DNA of 64,000 nt from Motilimonas sp. E26 (lineage in GTDB: Bacteria; Pseudomonadota; Gammaproteobacteria; Enterobacterales; CBDFNC01), in NCBI RefSeq assembly GCF_021278025.1, contig NZ_JAIBHJ010000012.1, positions 62,001 through 126,000 of the forward strand. Direction: 5' to 3'. Positions 8,314-17,735 of this stretch are shown piece by piece. Each line of letters begins with the position of its first letter. Within the stretch, counting starts at the first letter, position 1. A program made the position numbers and the translations under genes. The notes beneath the pieces are model-generated. The model worked only from the letters and a program-made list of their open reading frames with translations, made no database searches and had not been told where the DNA came from.

Positions 8314-10167
8314 ATGTCATTTTCCATTAAACAAGTGTTTTTATTGATCTCATTATTAGTGATATTAGGCATGGGGTTGATGACGTATTTACTCTGGCAA
8401 GCCAGTGGTCAGATGCAGCAGTTCGGTTTACAACAGATTCAAGCTAAAGAATTACAATCAGATATGTTGATGTTACGACGTCATGAAAAAGATTTTCTAT
8501 TACGCAAGAATGAAAAATACATCGACCAGTTTAACCTGCGTTTTGAGCAAATGACGCAGCGCTTAGATTGGTTCAAGCAGTCTTTAGCGCCTGATAGCCA
8601 TATTCAAACTGACATCCATAACAGTCAGGCTTTGTTAAGCCAATATACGGCTACTTTTCAGAAATTAACAGCAGTCGATAAGCGTATTGGTTTAGACCAT
8701 AGTCAAGGTCTACAAGCTGCGTTAAAACTAGCCGAAAATAATGTTTATCAAAGCGTACGCTATGTTCAAGATACCAGCAAACAAGCTGATATTATTAAGT
8801 TAATATTGCTTGAACAGCATTTTATGGCCAGCCGAGATATTGATTTACATCCTGAGCTTAATCAGCATATTGCCGTTGTTAAAACCAACTTTTCTGATCC
8901 TAATAGCTCTCAACATCAGGCTGTCAGCGCTTTTGAACAGGTCAGTAACCAATTAGTTGAATCGCTTATTGAACGTGGACTTGATGAACAGTCAGGGTTA
9001 AGGGGAGAGTTAAGGGGGAATATTCATCAAGTGGAAGAAGAGATAGCGCAATTAAGTGACTTATTAGCGTTACAGTCAGCTGCTGCGCTGGATCAAGGTC
9101 GTCTAAGTGGTATCAGTATGGCCGCGTTATTAACGACTTTGATAGCCACATTTTTAATTTGGCAATCTATTCGTGTGACTAAGCGCTTAAAATGCGCAAC
9201 TTCACGTATGGAGGACATTTGCAATGGCGATGGCGATCTTACTCAAAAAATTGAGATTGAAGGCAAAGATGAAATTGCCCGCCTTGCTCATGCGATTAAT
9301 AGTTTTATTCGCACGACAGCCACGCTGGTAATAGAGATAAAAAATAAAGGTAATATTGTTGGTAGCAGCGCACAAGATAGTGTGGAATTGTCGAACAGCT
9401 CTAGCCAAGCCATAGAAGAGCAGCGCAATAAAACCTTAGCTGTTGCTAGCTCTGTAGAGCAAATGATGATAGCTGTAGAGCAAGTCGCCGCGCACACTGA
9501 GCAGGTATCCCACAGTGCTGAGCATGCTGATGTCATTATTCGCCAAAGTGATGAAGCCATGCAGCAAGCCCAAAATCGCATTGATAAATTGCAGCAGCAG
9601 ATAACACAAAGTGTTGATAACATTTCATATTTATCACAAGCGAGCCAAGAAATAGGTCAAGTAGTTGCGGTGATCCGTGAAATTACGGAGCAAACGAATT
9701 TATTGGCTCTCAATGCTGCGATTGAAGCGGCGCGAGCGGGTGAATCAGGTAGAGGCTTTGCTGTTGTTGCCGATGAGGTGCGCACGCTGGCGCAGCGTAC
9801 ACAAACATCCACTGTCGATATTGAAAAAATTATTACACAATTACAGCAAGCCGTTCAGCAGTCTTCTAGCTCAATGCAAAGCGGTTTAACACTAGTCGAT
9901 GGCACTGTTGAGCAAGTCAATCAAGCCAGCGAATATATAAAACAAACGCGTTGTGAATTTGAAAAAATAAAAAACATGACCGCACAAATAGCCGTTGCAA
10001 CAACAGAGCAAAAAAGCACGGTTGCTCATGTTAGTGATGCCACTCAGAGTATATCTTGTGCTGCGGAACAGTTATTAGCTGATGCGCAACGTAGTCGGAC
10101 GAGTAACCAAAATTTACAAACTCATGCTGCAGAGATGCAGCATGATGTCGCCCGTTTTGTGGTTTAG
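8314..10167 (+). CDS. Methyl-accepting chemotaxis protein
   Basis: A 617-residue membrane chemoreceptor. TM1 is at about 7-28. It is followed by a long helical periplasmic sensor (about 30-262, rich in Gln/His/Leu and resembling a helical bimodular HBM domain), TM2 at about 263-283, HAMP at about 284-337, and a cytoplasmic signalling domain. The highly conserved hairpin tip [41 protein letters not shown] spans about 455-496. There is no C-terminal CheR-tethering pentapeptide. HBM receptors often sense small organic acids, amines or TCA intermediates, but the ligand is unknown here. The Shine-Dalgarno GAGG lies inside the palindrome TGAGGCGCCTCA, whose last base is the A of the ATG. Confidence 0.93.
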   Translation: MSFSIKQVFLLISLLVILGMGLMTYLLWQASGQMQQFGLQQIQAKELQSDMLMLRRHEKDFLLRKNEKYIDQFNLRFEQMTQRLDWFKQSLAPDSHIQTDIHNSQALLSQYTATFQKLTAVDKRIGLDHSQGLQAALKLAENNVYQSVRYVQDTSKQADIIKLILLEQHFMASRDIDLHPELNQHIAVVKTNFSDPNSSQHQAVSAFEQVSNQLVESLIERGLDEQSGLRGELRGNIHQVEEEIAQLSDLLALQSAAALDQGRLSGISMAALLTTLIATFLIWQSIRVTKRLKCATSRMEDICNGDGDLTQKIEIEGKDEIARLAHAINSFIRTTATLVIEIKNKGNIVGSSAQDSVELSNSSSQAIEEQRNKTLAVASSVEQMMIAVEQVAAHTEQVSHSAEHADVIIRQSDEAMQQAQNRIDKLQQQITQSVDNISYLSQASQEIGQVVAVIREITEQTNLLALNAAIEAARAGESGRGFAVVADEVRTLAQRTQTSTVDIEKIITQLQQAVQQSSSSMQSGLTLVDGTVEQVNQASEYIKQTRCEFEKIKNMTAQIAVATTEQKSTVAHVSDATQSISCAAEQLLADAQRSRTSNQNLQTHAAEMQHDVARFVV

Positions 10168-10204
10168 AGTGAAAGAAGTGAAGCTAGCGAGTGGGTTTGA
10201 TTTA

Positions 10205-11791
10205 TTAATTACTTAGTGATTGAATAATCTGTGCTTGTATTTTCTGAACATCAAACACATCTTGCTGACAGGTATCCTTGGCGTAACATTTTGGCTCTCG
10301 TGGACACTGGATACCGCGAGCGCAAATTAACCTCGCTTCATTATTTATACCGCGTTCAATCCAGGCAATGTTAAGGATTTGAGCCACGCTGAGTAGGATT
10401 TTTTTTATTTTTGCTGGAATAATCGTTTCTCCGCCGTTTTTCATACAAGCTAATTTAAGTTCAGTGGCGATAATGAGACTGTCATGCCCTTGTGCATCCA
10501 ATGCAGGGTTGAGATCGATTCCAGTACAAAGAACATGATGGTTGCCCGCCAAATCTTCCACTTTAATTGATTCGCAGCAATAGATTTTTGGGATTTCACC
10601 TTGATTTAATATCGATATTTGCGCAGCTGTACCAGTAGACGACGTATTTATCATGCGAAATACCGACCAATGCTGGCAAGGATCGTTAACCAAACGCATA
10701 TTGCCCCAAGGCAAAGGGATGCCATTGCCACGGTACACTGCTTTGAGTTTACCAGGGGCATAGGCATCAAAGTAATGCCAGTGCGGATAGGGTGATACAG
10801 CCGTCATCCGCCGCATTACCACAGATTCCGACACCGCTAAATATTCACTGACATTGATCTCATAGCCACGACGATCAAGTAATTGGCGAAAGGGTACTTT
10901 AGGGCAAAGCAAGGCGCCGGCAAAAAAACTACATTCAAAGTCTCGCCAAGCATGGAGTATATCTTGGGAGTCTAACGTGGCAGCAGAATGTTGCTGAGAG
11001 TGATCTTCGTGTAAGCCATAGCTTTGGTTGCGTCCCGCTACCATCACGCTTTTCACGCCATCATTATTGTGTAATACGCAATGACCGATATGCACGGCCA
11101 AATCATATTTCAAGCGGGTTTGTTGCTTTTTAAGTTGTTCATTGAGGTAAACCGTTGCCGGTGGCTCGAAAAACGAGCTGATCACTCGTTTTGATTGTTC
11201 GCCTTGATCGTCAATGATTTCTTCACTAGCGCGGTCAAACCACTTAACGGTTAAACCCACATTTTCAGCTATTTCAACTAAGTCTTCGACATGCAGAGGC
11301 ATTTTTTTATGGCCAACAGACTCAGCGGCACGCTCGAGATCAGGAAAATGATTTTGATGGTGCTCTTGATGAGCGCGGATCAGCAAATGGGCAAATTGTC
11401 GACCTGTGGTACCGGTTTGCGACAGCATTTCGGGTATGGCAATTTGTAGCACTTCATCAGAGAACAAGAAGCTTGGCTCAAGCGCCATGCCACTGATGCC
11501 ACCATGATTGCCTTTGGCCGGAGTAATGTCTTGTGGTTCCGGTTCATCATCTAAAAACCACTGCACCTCTTTTTGAAATACGGTAGCGATGACGGTGAGC
11601 ATTTCTTCACTGGGGACACGTTTACCGCGCTCGATCATCGATAAGTATGAGACTGATGGCGCTTCTTCTGCACTGACTTTAATGCAGCGCGCAGATAAGT
11701 CTTCCAGTGTAAGGTTATTTCGCTTGCGTAAATTGCGGATTTTTGTGCCAAGAAAGTGCGATTGACGGAATAAACTTTTACTATTTTTCAT
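10205..11791 (-). CDS. XRE-family regulator with DUF3612 domain, probable glyoxylate-shunt/short-chain fatty-acid regulator
   Basis: A 528-residue regulator of the COG3800 (RamB/ScfR-like) type. An N-terminal helix-turn-helix spans about 13-75 (IRNLRKRNNLTLEDLSARC, PSVSYLSMIERGKRVPS). The central part carries AVHIGHCVLH at about 230-240, where related proteins have an IrrE-like HExxH; the Glu is replaced. The C terminus has four evenly spaced cysteines, C490, C496, C502 and C508 (C-x5-C-x5-C-x5-C), a possible metal or redox site. The gene is divergent from glcB-aceA, with three 14-bp-spaced operator-like repeats starting 2 bp from its start codon. That arrangement predicts autoregulation and control of the shunt. 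DUF3612 proteins are commonly found beside aceB/aceA genes in Vibrio and Shewanella relatives. Confidence 0.85.
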   Translation of the reverse strand: MKNSKSLFRQSHFLGTKIRNLRKRNNLTLEDLSARCIKVSAEEAPSVSYLSMIERGKRVPSEEMLTVIATVFQKEVQWFLDDEPEPQDITPAKGNHGGISGMALEPSFLFSDEVLQIAIPEMLSQTGTTGRQFAHLLIRAHQEHHQNHFPDLERAAESVGHKKMPLHVEDLVEIAENVGLTVKWFDRASEEIIDDQGEQSKRVISSFFEPPATVYLNEQLKKQQTRLKYDLAVHIGHCVLHNNDGVKSVMVAGRNQSYGLHEDHSQQHSAATLDSQDILHAWRDFECSFFAGALLCPKVPFRQLLDRRGYEINVSEYLAVSESVVMRRMTAVSPYPHWHYFDAYAPGKLKAVYRGNGIPLPWGNMRLVNDPCQHWSVFRMINTSSTGTAAQISILNQGEIPKIYCCESIKVEDLAGNHHVLCTGIDLNPALDAQGHDSLIIATELKLACMKNGGETIIPAKIKKILLSVAQILNIAWIERGINNEARLICARGIQCPREPKCYAKDTCQQDVFDVQKIQAQIIQSLSN

Positions 11792-11792
11792 T

Positions 11793-11831
11793 TTGTAAAA
11801 TTTACACTGTGAAATTTCTATTGTGAAATTT
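11793..11831. promoter_or_regulatory. Triple direct repeat at 14-bp period between DUF3612 regulator and glcB
   Basis: TTGTAAAATTT (11793-11803), CTGTGAAATTT (11807-11817) and TTGTGAAATTT (11821-11831) start exactly 14 bp apart. The first copy abuts the start codon of the divergent regulator, and the array lies about 103 bp before glcB. This looks like a tandem operator for the adjacent XRE regulator; the binding itself is inference. Confidence 0.65.
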
Positions 11832-11933
11832 TAGTCAGTCTTCCTCTACACTTCCATTCAGTGAACAAATAAACACCAACCATTGCTCACACTTTAACCA
11901 TAAACCGCCTGATCGTATTTAGAGGAAGAGGCC

Positions 11934-14117
11934 ATGAACCAAGCGCTTAAAAAACAATGTGAAATTAATCAGGGCTTCTATCGCTTTATCAACGAAGAAG
12001 TTCTTCCCCTTACTGGTCTTAATTCAGCGAAATTTTGGGATGACTTAACGGCATTAGTCGATGAGCTTGCCCCTGAAAATCGCGCTCTATTAAGAACACG
12101 TCAGCAGTTGCAGGACCAAATTGATCAGTGGCATCGTGCTAATCCTCAATTCGATATGGAAAGTTACCAAGCCTTTCTTCGTGAAATTAATTACTTAGTT
12201 GATGAACCAGCCGCTTTCACTATCACAACTGACAATGTTGACCAAGAAATTGCAGAATTAGCGGGTCCCCAGTTAGTGGTTCCAGTAATGAATGCTCGCT
12301 TTGCACTCAATGCAGCCAATGCGCGTTGGGGGAGTTTATACGATGCGTTATACGGCAGCGATGCGATCCCTGCTGATTCAGGGTTGGCACCTTGTCGTAA
12401 ATATAATCCAGCTCGCGGCAAACATGTAATTGATTTTGCAAAAGACTTTCTCGATCAAGTGTGTCCTTTAGAAAAAGGCTCCCATCATGATGTGGCCAGC
12501 TATACGGTGTATTTCCAGCATTTGTTAGCTTACTTTCCCGATGGCTCTGAATCAGGCTTAGTGTCACCTTGCCAGTTTGTTGCTTTCGCTAACTCAAAAG
12601 CCGATCCTAGCTCTATTGTGCTGAAAAATAACGGTTTGCATATTGAAGTTATCATCGACCGACAAGGCTTTATTGGCCAGCACGACTTATCAGGCATTGA
12701 TGATATTAAAGTGGAAGCCGCCCTTAGTACCATTATGGACTTTGAAGACTCCATTGCTGCAGTAGACGCCAATGACAAAATTGCCGCATACCGTAATTGG
12801 ATGGGGTTAATTCAAGGTAACCTAACCGCTGAGTTTGAAAAAAACGGCCACATAATGGCGCGCCATTTAAATCCCGACAAAATTTTCAATTGCAAAAATG
12901 GTGAAGAGTATCGCTTGCATGGTCGCTCGTTGTTACTTGTTAGGAATGTTGGCCATTTAATGGACACCGAGCTGATGCAAGATGCCCAAGGTAATTTTGC
13001 CCCTGAAGGTATGATTGATGCAGTGGTAACTAGCATGATTGGTATGTTGGATCTGCAACATGCGCATGATGCGGATATGAGCAAACGCGATATTCATAAT
13101 AGTCGTACTGGCAGCATCTATATTGTTAAACCGAAAATGCACGGCCCTGAAGAAGTGGCGTTTACTTGTCGTTTGTTTGCACGGGTTGAAGACATGTTAG
13201 GGCTGGCGCGCAATACCATCAAATTAGGCATTATGGATGAAGAGCGTCGCACTACTGTTAACCTTAAAGCCTGTATCTATGAAGCGAGAGAGCGGGTATT
13301 TTTTATCAACACAGGATTTTTAGATCGCACCGGTGATGAAATTCATACCAGCATGGAAGCGGGGCCTTTCCTACCTAAAAATGAGATTAAGCAACAGGTG
13401 TGGATCCAAGCTTATGAAAACGCCAATGTCGATGCTGGTTTAGCCTGCGGCTTTCCTGGTAAAGCGCAAATAGGCAAAGGTATGTGGGCGATGCCCGATG
13501 AAATGGCTTCGATGCTAACAGCAAAAATTGATCATCCTCGCTCAGGTGCGAGTACGGCTTGGGTGCCTTCACCCACCGCAGCAGTGCTACACGCATTGCA
13601 CTATCACCAAGTAAATGTAAATGAAGTGCAGCAGCAACTCAAAGGACGCACTGCTACCCCATTATCCAAGGTGTTAACTATTCCATTAATGACGGCACCG
13701 CAAGGGTTGACCCATGAGCAAATTGAAAATGAGTTAGCTAACAATATCCAAGGCATTTTAGGTTACGTGGTGCGCTGGGTTGAGATGGGGGTTGGCTGCT
13801 CAAAAGTGCCAGATATTAATAATATAGGCTTAATGGAAGACAGGGCAACCTTACGTATTTCTAGTCAGCACATCGCTAATTGGTTAAAGCATGGGGTTTG
13901 CACACAGCAGCACGTGGAGGCCGTAATGGATCGCATGGCGCAGCAGGTAGATCAGCAAAACGCGGGCTTAGCGGGTTATTGCAATATGAGTCCAAATACC
14001 GAGCAAAGCTTAGCATTTCAAGCTGCTAAGGCCTTGATATTTGAAGGAGAGCATCAACCAAGTGGCTACACCGAGCCATTGTTACATCAATATCGACAAC
14101 TCGCGAAACAAGCTTAA
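11934..14117 (+). CDS. glcB: Malate synthase G
   Basis: A 727-residue cytoplasmic enzyme that condenses glyoxylate and acetyl-CoA to malate, the second step of the glyoxylate shunt. The length matches the G isoform (about 720) rather than AceB (about 530). Recognisable stretches are PVMNARFALNAANARWGSLYDALYGSDAI, IMDFEDSIAAVDANDK (metal and glyoxylate binding), LLLVRNVGHLM and GSIYIVKPKMHGPEEVAF. RBS AGAGGAAGAGG lies upstream of the ATG. It is transcribed with aceA (184 bp downstream), with a 9-bp hairpin between them, and divergent from the DUF3612 regulator. An isoform-G enzyme paired with aceA, rather than AceB, is a known arrangement in marine gammaproteobacteria. Confidence 0.95.
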   Translation: MNQALKKQCEINQGFYRFINEEVLPLTGLNSAKFWDDLTALVDELAPENRALLRTRQQLQDQIDQWHRANPQFDMESYQAFLREINYLVDEPAAFTITTDNVDQEIAELAGPQLVVPVMNARFALNAANARWGSLYDALYGSDAIPADSGLAPCRKYNPARGKHVIDFAKDFLDQVCPLEKGSHHDVASYTVYFQHLLAYFPDGSESGLVSPCQFVAFANSKADPSSIVLKNNGLHIEVIIDRQGFIGQHDLSGIDDIKVEAALSTIMDFEDSIAAVDANDKIAAYRNWMGLIQGNLTAEFEKNGHIMARHLNPDKIFNCKNGEEYRLHGRSLLLVRNVGHLMDTELMQDAQGNFAPEGMIDAVVTSMIGMLDLQHAHDADMSKRDIHNSRTGSIYIVKPKMHGPEEVAFTCRLFARVEDMLGLARNTIKLGIMDEERRTTVNLKACIYEARERVFFINTGFLDRTGDEIHTSMEAGPFLPKNEIKQQVWIQAYENANVDAGLACGFPGKAQIGKGMWAMPDEMASMLTAKIDHPRSGASTAWVPSPTAAVLHALHYHQVNVNEVQQQLKGRTATPLSKVLTIPLMTAPQGLTHEQIENELANNIQGILGYVVRWVEMGVGCSKVPDINNIGLMEDRATLRISSQHIANWLKHGVCTQQHVEAVMDRMAQQVDQQNAGLAGYCNMSPNTEQSLAFQAAKALIFEGEHQPSGYTEPLLHQYRQLAKQA

Positions 14118-14149
14118 CGCCGTCGCGTGAAGTTGTACTGAAGGAAGGT

Positions 14150-14174
14150 GCCCACTGAGTTGAGTTCAGTGGGC
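14150..14174 (+). other. Intercistronic stem-loop between glcB and aceA
   Basis: Perfect 9-bp stem GCCCACTGA / TCAGTGGGC with loop GTTGAGT. No T-run follows, so it is not a classic terminator. It may stabilise the 3' end of the upstream mRNA segment or set the glcB:aceA ratio. Function is inferred. Confidence 0.6.
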
Positions 14175-14301
14175 GAGCTAAAAAGATCGACACCGAAAGT
14201 TGGCGAACAGTCACAAAATAAGTGAGATACAACCCGCTTGCACATGGCTGAATAATTCTGCTATGGCCAGCGCACAAACCATAGGATAAAAGAGGCGAAA
14301 T

Positions 14302-15900
14302 ATGATGACTTATACAACACAAATGACTCATGCCAGCAATTTTTTAGCGCAACAAGGTGATACATGGCGCGCGATTAACCCTGAGTTTGTCGTAAGAATG
14401 CGATTACAAAATCGCTTTAAAACTGGGTTGGATATCGCACAATACACCGCAGATATTATGCGCCGTGACATGCAAAGTTATGACAATGATGCAGGCCAAT
14501 ACACGCAATCTTTGGGTTGCTGGCATGGCTTCATTGGTCAGCAAAAAATGATCTCAGTTAAGAAGCACTTTGGCACGACTAAAGGTCGGTATTTGTATCT
14601 ATCAGGCTGGATGGTGGCAGCCATGCGCTCTGAGTTTGGTCCATTGCCAGATCAATCGATGCACGAGAAAACTTCGGTGCCAGCGTTAATTGAAGAGCTA
14701 TACACCTTTCTAAAACAAGCCGATGCTCGAGAGTTGAATCATTTGTTTAAAGATTTAGATAGCGCAAGACAAGAGGGCGATCATGTCAAAGAGCGTGCTG
14801 TGCAAAAACGTATTGACGATTTTGAAACGCATGTCGTCCCCATTATTGCTGACATTGATGCTGGTTTTGGTAATGAAGAGGCTACCTATTTGCTAGCTAA
14901 AAAAATGATCGAAGCAGGTGCTTGTTGTATCCAAATTGAAAACCAAGTGTCTGATGCTAAGCAATGCGGCCATCAGGACGGTAAAGTGACCGTGCCACAT
15001 GAAGACTTTTTAGCCAAAATTAATGCGGTGCGCTATGCCTTTATGGAGTTAGGTATTGAGAACGGTATTATTGTGGCGCGCACCGACTCATTAGGCGCGG
15101 GGTTAACACAAAAAATTCCAGTTTCACAATTCGCTGGTGACTTGGCAGATCAATACAATGGGTTTATTGACGGTGAAGAAGTAACAGATGTAAGCAGTTT
15201 AGACTCAGGGGATATGGTGATCCGCCAAGGAGATAAATTGATCAAACCAACTCGTTTAGCCAATGGTTTAGTAAAATTTAAAGCCAATACGGGTGAAGAC
15301 AGAGTGGTTTTAGACTGCATTACTTCGTTGCAAAACGGTGCTGATTTATTGTGGATTGAAACCGAAAAGCCTCACGTTGAGCAAATTGCAGGTATGGTGA
15401 ATCGCATTCGAGAAGTTATCCCAAATGCTAAGCTGGTATATAACAACAGCCCGTCATTTAATTGGACACTAAACTTTAGGCAACAAGTGTTCGATGCATG
15501 GCAAGAGCAAGGCAGAGATCTAAGCAGTTATCACCGTGAAAACTTAATGAGTCAACAGTATGATGACAGTGAGCTAGCCCAAGTCGCGGATGAGAAAATT
15601 CGTTGCTTCCAGCAAGATGCGTCTAAACAGGCAGGTATTTTCCATCACTTGATTACCTTACCAACATATCATACAGCAGCGCTGTCAACAGATAATCTTG
15701 CGAAAGACTATTTTGGCACGCAGGGCATGTTGGCGTATGTGGAAGGGGTACAGCGACAAGAAATCAGACAAAGTCTCGCCTCGGTTAAACATCAAGACAT
15801 GTCTGGCTCTAACATTGGTGATGATCACAAAGAGTACTTTTCAGGCAATCAGGCTCTGAAAGCATCGGGACAAAATAATACGATGAATCAGTTCTCTTAA
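14302..15900 (+). CDS. aceA: Isocitrate lyase, long form
   Basis: A 532-residue enzyme that splits isocitrate into glyoxylate and succinate, the first step of the glyoxylate shunt. The catalytic motif KQCGHQDGK has its cysteine at about residue 222; short-form enzymes have KKCGH. Other conserved parts are IADIDAGFGNEEATYLL, IENQVSD and LVYNNSPSFNWTLNFR. It belongs to the long subclass (about 530 residues, as in Pseudomonas and Shewanella) with an extra central segment, compared with 434 in Escherichia coli. RBS AGAGG lies before the first of two adjacent ATGs. It is probably co-transcribed with glcB. No aceK is present. A terminator follows at 15923-15952. Confidence 0.95.
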   Translation: MMTYTTQMTHASNFLAQQGDTWRAINPEFVVRMRLQNRFKTGLDIAQYTADIMRRDMQSYDNDAGQYTQSLGCWHGFIGQQKMISVKKHFGTTKGRYLYLSGWMVAAMRSEFGPLPDQSMHEKTSVPALIEELYTFLKQADARELNHLFKDLDSARQEGDHVKERAVQKRIDDFETHVVPIIADIDAGFGNEEATYLLAKKMIEAGACCIQIENQVSDAKQCGHQDGKVTVPHEDFLAKINAVRYAFMELGIENGIIVARTDSLGAGLTQKIPVSQFAGDLADQYNGFIDGEEVTDVSSLDSGDMVIRQGDKLIKPTRLANGLVKFKANTGEDRVVLDCITSLQNGADLLWIETEKPHVEQIAGMVNRIREVIPNAKLVYNNSPSFNWTLNFRQQVFDAWQEQGRDLSSYHRENLMSQQYDDSELAQVADEKIRCFQQDASKQAGIFHHLITLPTYHTAALSTDNLAKDYFGTQGMLAYVEGVQRQEIRQSLASVKHQDMSGSNIGDDHKEYFSGNQALKASGQNNTMNQFS

Positions 15901-15922
15901 AGCATCCACTTAATAATCAAAG

Positions 15923-15952
15923 CGGTTGGTGTGTTTACATCAGCCGTTTTTT
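15923..15952 (+). terminator. Terminator after aceA
   Basis: Stem CGGTTGGT / ATCAGCCG (two G-T pairs), loop GTGTTTAC, followed by six T. It lies 22 bp after the aceA stop. Confidence 0.75.
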
Positions 15953-16016
15953 ATTGATAAAGCTTAGAAATCAGGGAGAAAATGATGGGACAAATAATTA
16001 AGAAAGTGTAAAAACA

Positions 16017-16044
16017 AAAAAAGCTGACCTAAGTCAGCTTTTTT
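16017..16044 (-). terminator. Terminator after second csp (bidirectional shape)
   Basis: Stem AAAAAAGCTGAC / GTCAGCTTTTTT with loop CTAA. On the minus strand it ends the csp gene 20 bp after its stop; on the plus strand it can back up the aceA terminator. Confidence 0.9.
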
Positions 16045-16064
16045 ACTAAGTAAAAACTCTTAAA

Positions 16065-16274
16065 TTAAAGAGTTGTTACGTTAGCAGCTTGAGGACCTTT
16101 TTGGCCTTGCTCTAGGTCAAAAGAAACTTTTTGACCTTCAGCTAGCGTTTTGAAGCCTTCAGAAGCGATTGCACGGAAATGTACGAATACGTCAGCGCCG
16201 CCGTTATCTTGAGTGATAAAACCGAAACCTTTATCTTCGTTGAACCATTTAACGATACCAGTTGATTTAGACAT
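16065..16274 (-). CDS. CspA-family cold-shock protein (second copy)
   Basis: A 69-residue single cold-shock domain with RNP1 KGFGFI and RNP2 VFVHF, similar in length and layout to the csp at 3573-3782 but differing at many positions. RBS TTAGGAG lies 7 bases before the ATG. It has its own long leader (about 190 nt to the predicted promoter) containing a 9-bp long-range pairing. Whether it is cold-induced or constitutive cannot be decided: its match to the cold box is weaker than that of the other copy. Confidence 0.95.
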   Translation of the reverse strand: MSKSTGIVKWFNEDKGFGFITQDNGGADVFVHFRAIASEGFKTLAEGQKVSFDLEQGQKGPQAANVTTL

Positions 16275-16707
16275 GTTTGTCTCCTAACTTTTCAAAAATA
16301 ATTCGCATAAAATGCGTTGTAGTAGCCAGAAAAGAATTATTTATGTGTTGCAAAAACTATGTAAGGAAAGACTTCATGACACTAACTGATTAACAGATGG
16401 AACGAAGGTTTCTAAAGCATAACATTGTAGTATTACATATAAACAAAGGTCTGTCTGACAGGCCGTGTACGATATTAACACAGCTCAAGACAAAGTAAAC
16501 AAGTTAAATGCAATTATAAAAAATTAATTGCGATGGGATTTTGTGATGTCAATTGCCGTACCGTAAAGGTGCAGGTGTGATGCACGTATTAGTTGCGATT
16601 TTACTTAATGGTTTTCATTCGCGATTAGGGGGCGCTCCGCTAACGAGAGTAAACTCATCTATACTCACTAAAGCCCTAGAGTTTGCTGTCTACCGTTGAG
16701 GTTAGCT
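16275..16707. promoter_or_regulatory. Leader and promoter region of second csp; no gene seen
   Basis: On the minus strand, TTGTTT (16497-16502) and TTAATA (16473-16478), spaced 18 bp, form a promoter candidate. TATCGTACACG (16464-16474) at the expected RNA start matches the cold box at only 7 of 11 bases. Nearer the gene, AAATAATTC (16296-16304) can pair with GAATTATTT (16334-16342), enclosing a small GCAT/ATGC hairpin; it ends about 20 bases from the start codon, next to the ribosome site. The part nearest 16707 should hold the promoter of the plus-strand binding-protein gene, which I could not define. Confidence 0.4.
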
Positions 16708-17505
16708 ATGAGAGAAGCCCTTATCGTTACTATGGTTTTTATGCTGGTACTCATACCTAAGGCAGCTTGTTCCAATCCTGCAATGCCCAGTCTGTCTTCA
16801 CCTGCGCCGAATAGCAGTGTCATAGTGGCGACTGACGAGTGGCCTCCTTTTCGTATTAGCATTGATAAGAAAGGGGGGTTTACAGGGTTTGATATTGACT
16901 TGCTACAGGCTTTAAGTGCTAAAACGGGGATCCAATTCAATGTTAAGCGTTACCCTTGGGCGAGGGCCTTAAGTCACATGGAGATAGGTCAAGTCGACAT
17001 GATGGTTGGGCTAGCTAAAACGGCCGAACGTGAACAATTTATCGATTATATACCAACAAGTTACTATCATTGTCGACCCGCTTTTTATACGCAAAAAGAC
17101 ATCCCTAAGCCCATTAATAGTTACCAAGATTTGTATTTTTATCGTGTTGGATATGTACTGGACTCTGCCTACTTTGAGCCTTTTGACTCTGATGATGCAA
17201 TGGTAAAACATGGGGTTCCAACAGAAATTCAACTGCTTAGAATGGCTAAAAAAGGGCACTTGGAAGTATTTATTGGTACAGATTGTCAGGTTGAGTATGA
17301 GATAAACAAAAGAGGTCTTTGGCAACAATTATCCAAAGCCGCTTATCAACCCAAGCAGGATTTGGCGCTGTATATTGGTTTTTCAAAATTATCTAACCAT
17401 CGCTACCTATCAAGTAAGATTGAACAAGCATTGAAAGAGCTAATGATAGAGCCTGAATTTACTGAAATTAAAGCTCGATATTTTGGTCGTGAAGATCTGT
17501 ATTAA
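16708..17505 (+). CDS. Orphan periplasmic solute-binding protein (SBP_bac_3 family)
   Basis: A 265-residue protein with an N-terminal signal peptide (about 1-25, ending near PKAACS), followed by a family-3 solute-binding fold: IVATDEWPPFRIS, FTGFDIDLLQALSAKTGIQF, RYPWARALSHMEIGQVDMMVGLAKTAEREQFIDYIP. No permease or ATPase lies nearby. In these bacteria such orphans can be sensors or accessory binding proteins rather than transport components. The ATG at 16708 was chosen, with GAGG upstream; the TTG at 16696 would spoil the signal peptide. The next gene downstream is a PAS-GGDEF-EAL protein, a possible but unproven signalling partner. Ligand unknown. Confidence 0.8.
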   Translation: MREALIVTMVFMLVLIPKAACSNPAMPSLSSPAPNSSVIVATDEWPPFRISIDKKGGFTGFDIDLLQALSAKTGIQFNVKRYPWARALSHMEIGQVDMMVGLAKTAEREQFIDYIPTSYYHCRPAFYTQKDIPKPINSYQDLYFYRVGYVLDSAYFEPFDSDDAMVKHGVPTEIQLLRMAKKGHLEVFIGTDCQVEYEINKRGLWQQLSKAAYQPKQDLALYIGFSKLSNHRYLSSKIEQALKELMIEPEFTEIKARYFGREDLY

Positions 17506-17735
17506 GGGCCGCTCTTCTTATTATCAATTCTCTAGTTGTGGCGCCATTAGCATAGAACTTTGTAGTTTCAAGTTTTGCTGATTAATCTTGAAATTGGCAT
17601 AAGCATTTTGCAAGCCGTGTTTTAGTTTTGTTCAATGATTTGTAAATGGTGTGATTATTAATATCTAACTCTGTATTCTAGTCGAGTAAAAGCGACATAT
17701 GCTCACGATCTAAGTAGTAAGAGGTGTATCATTGC

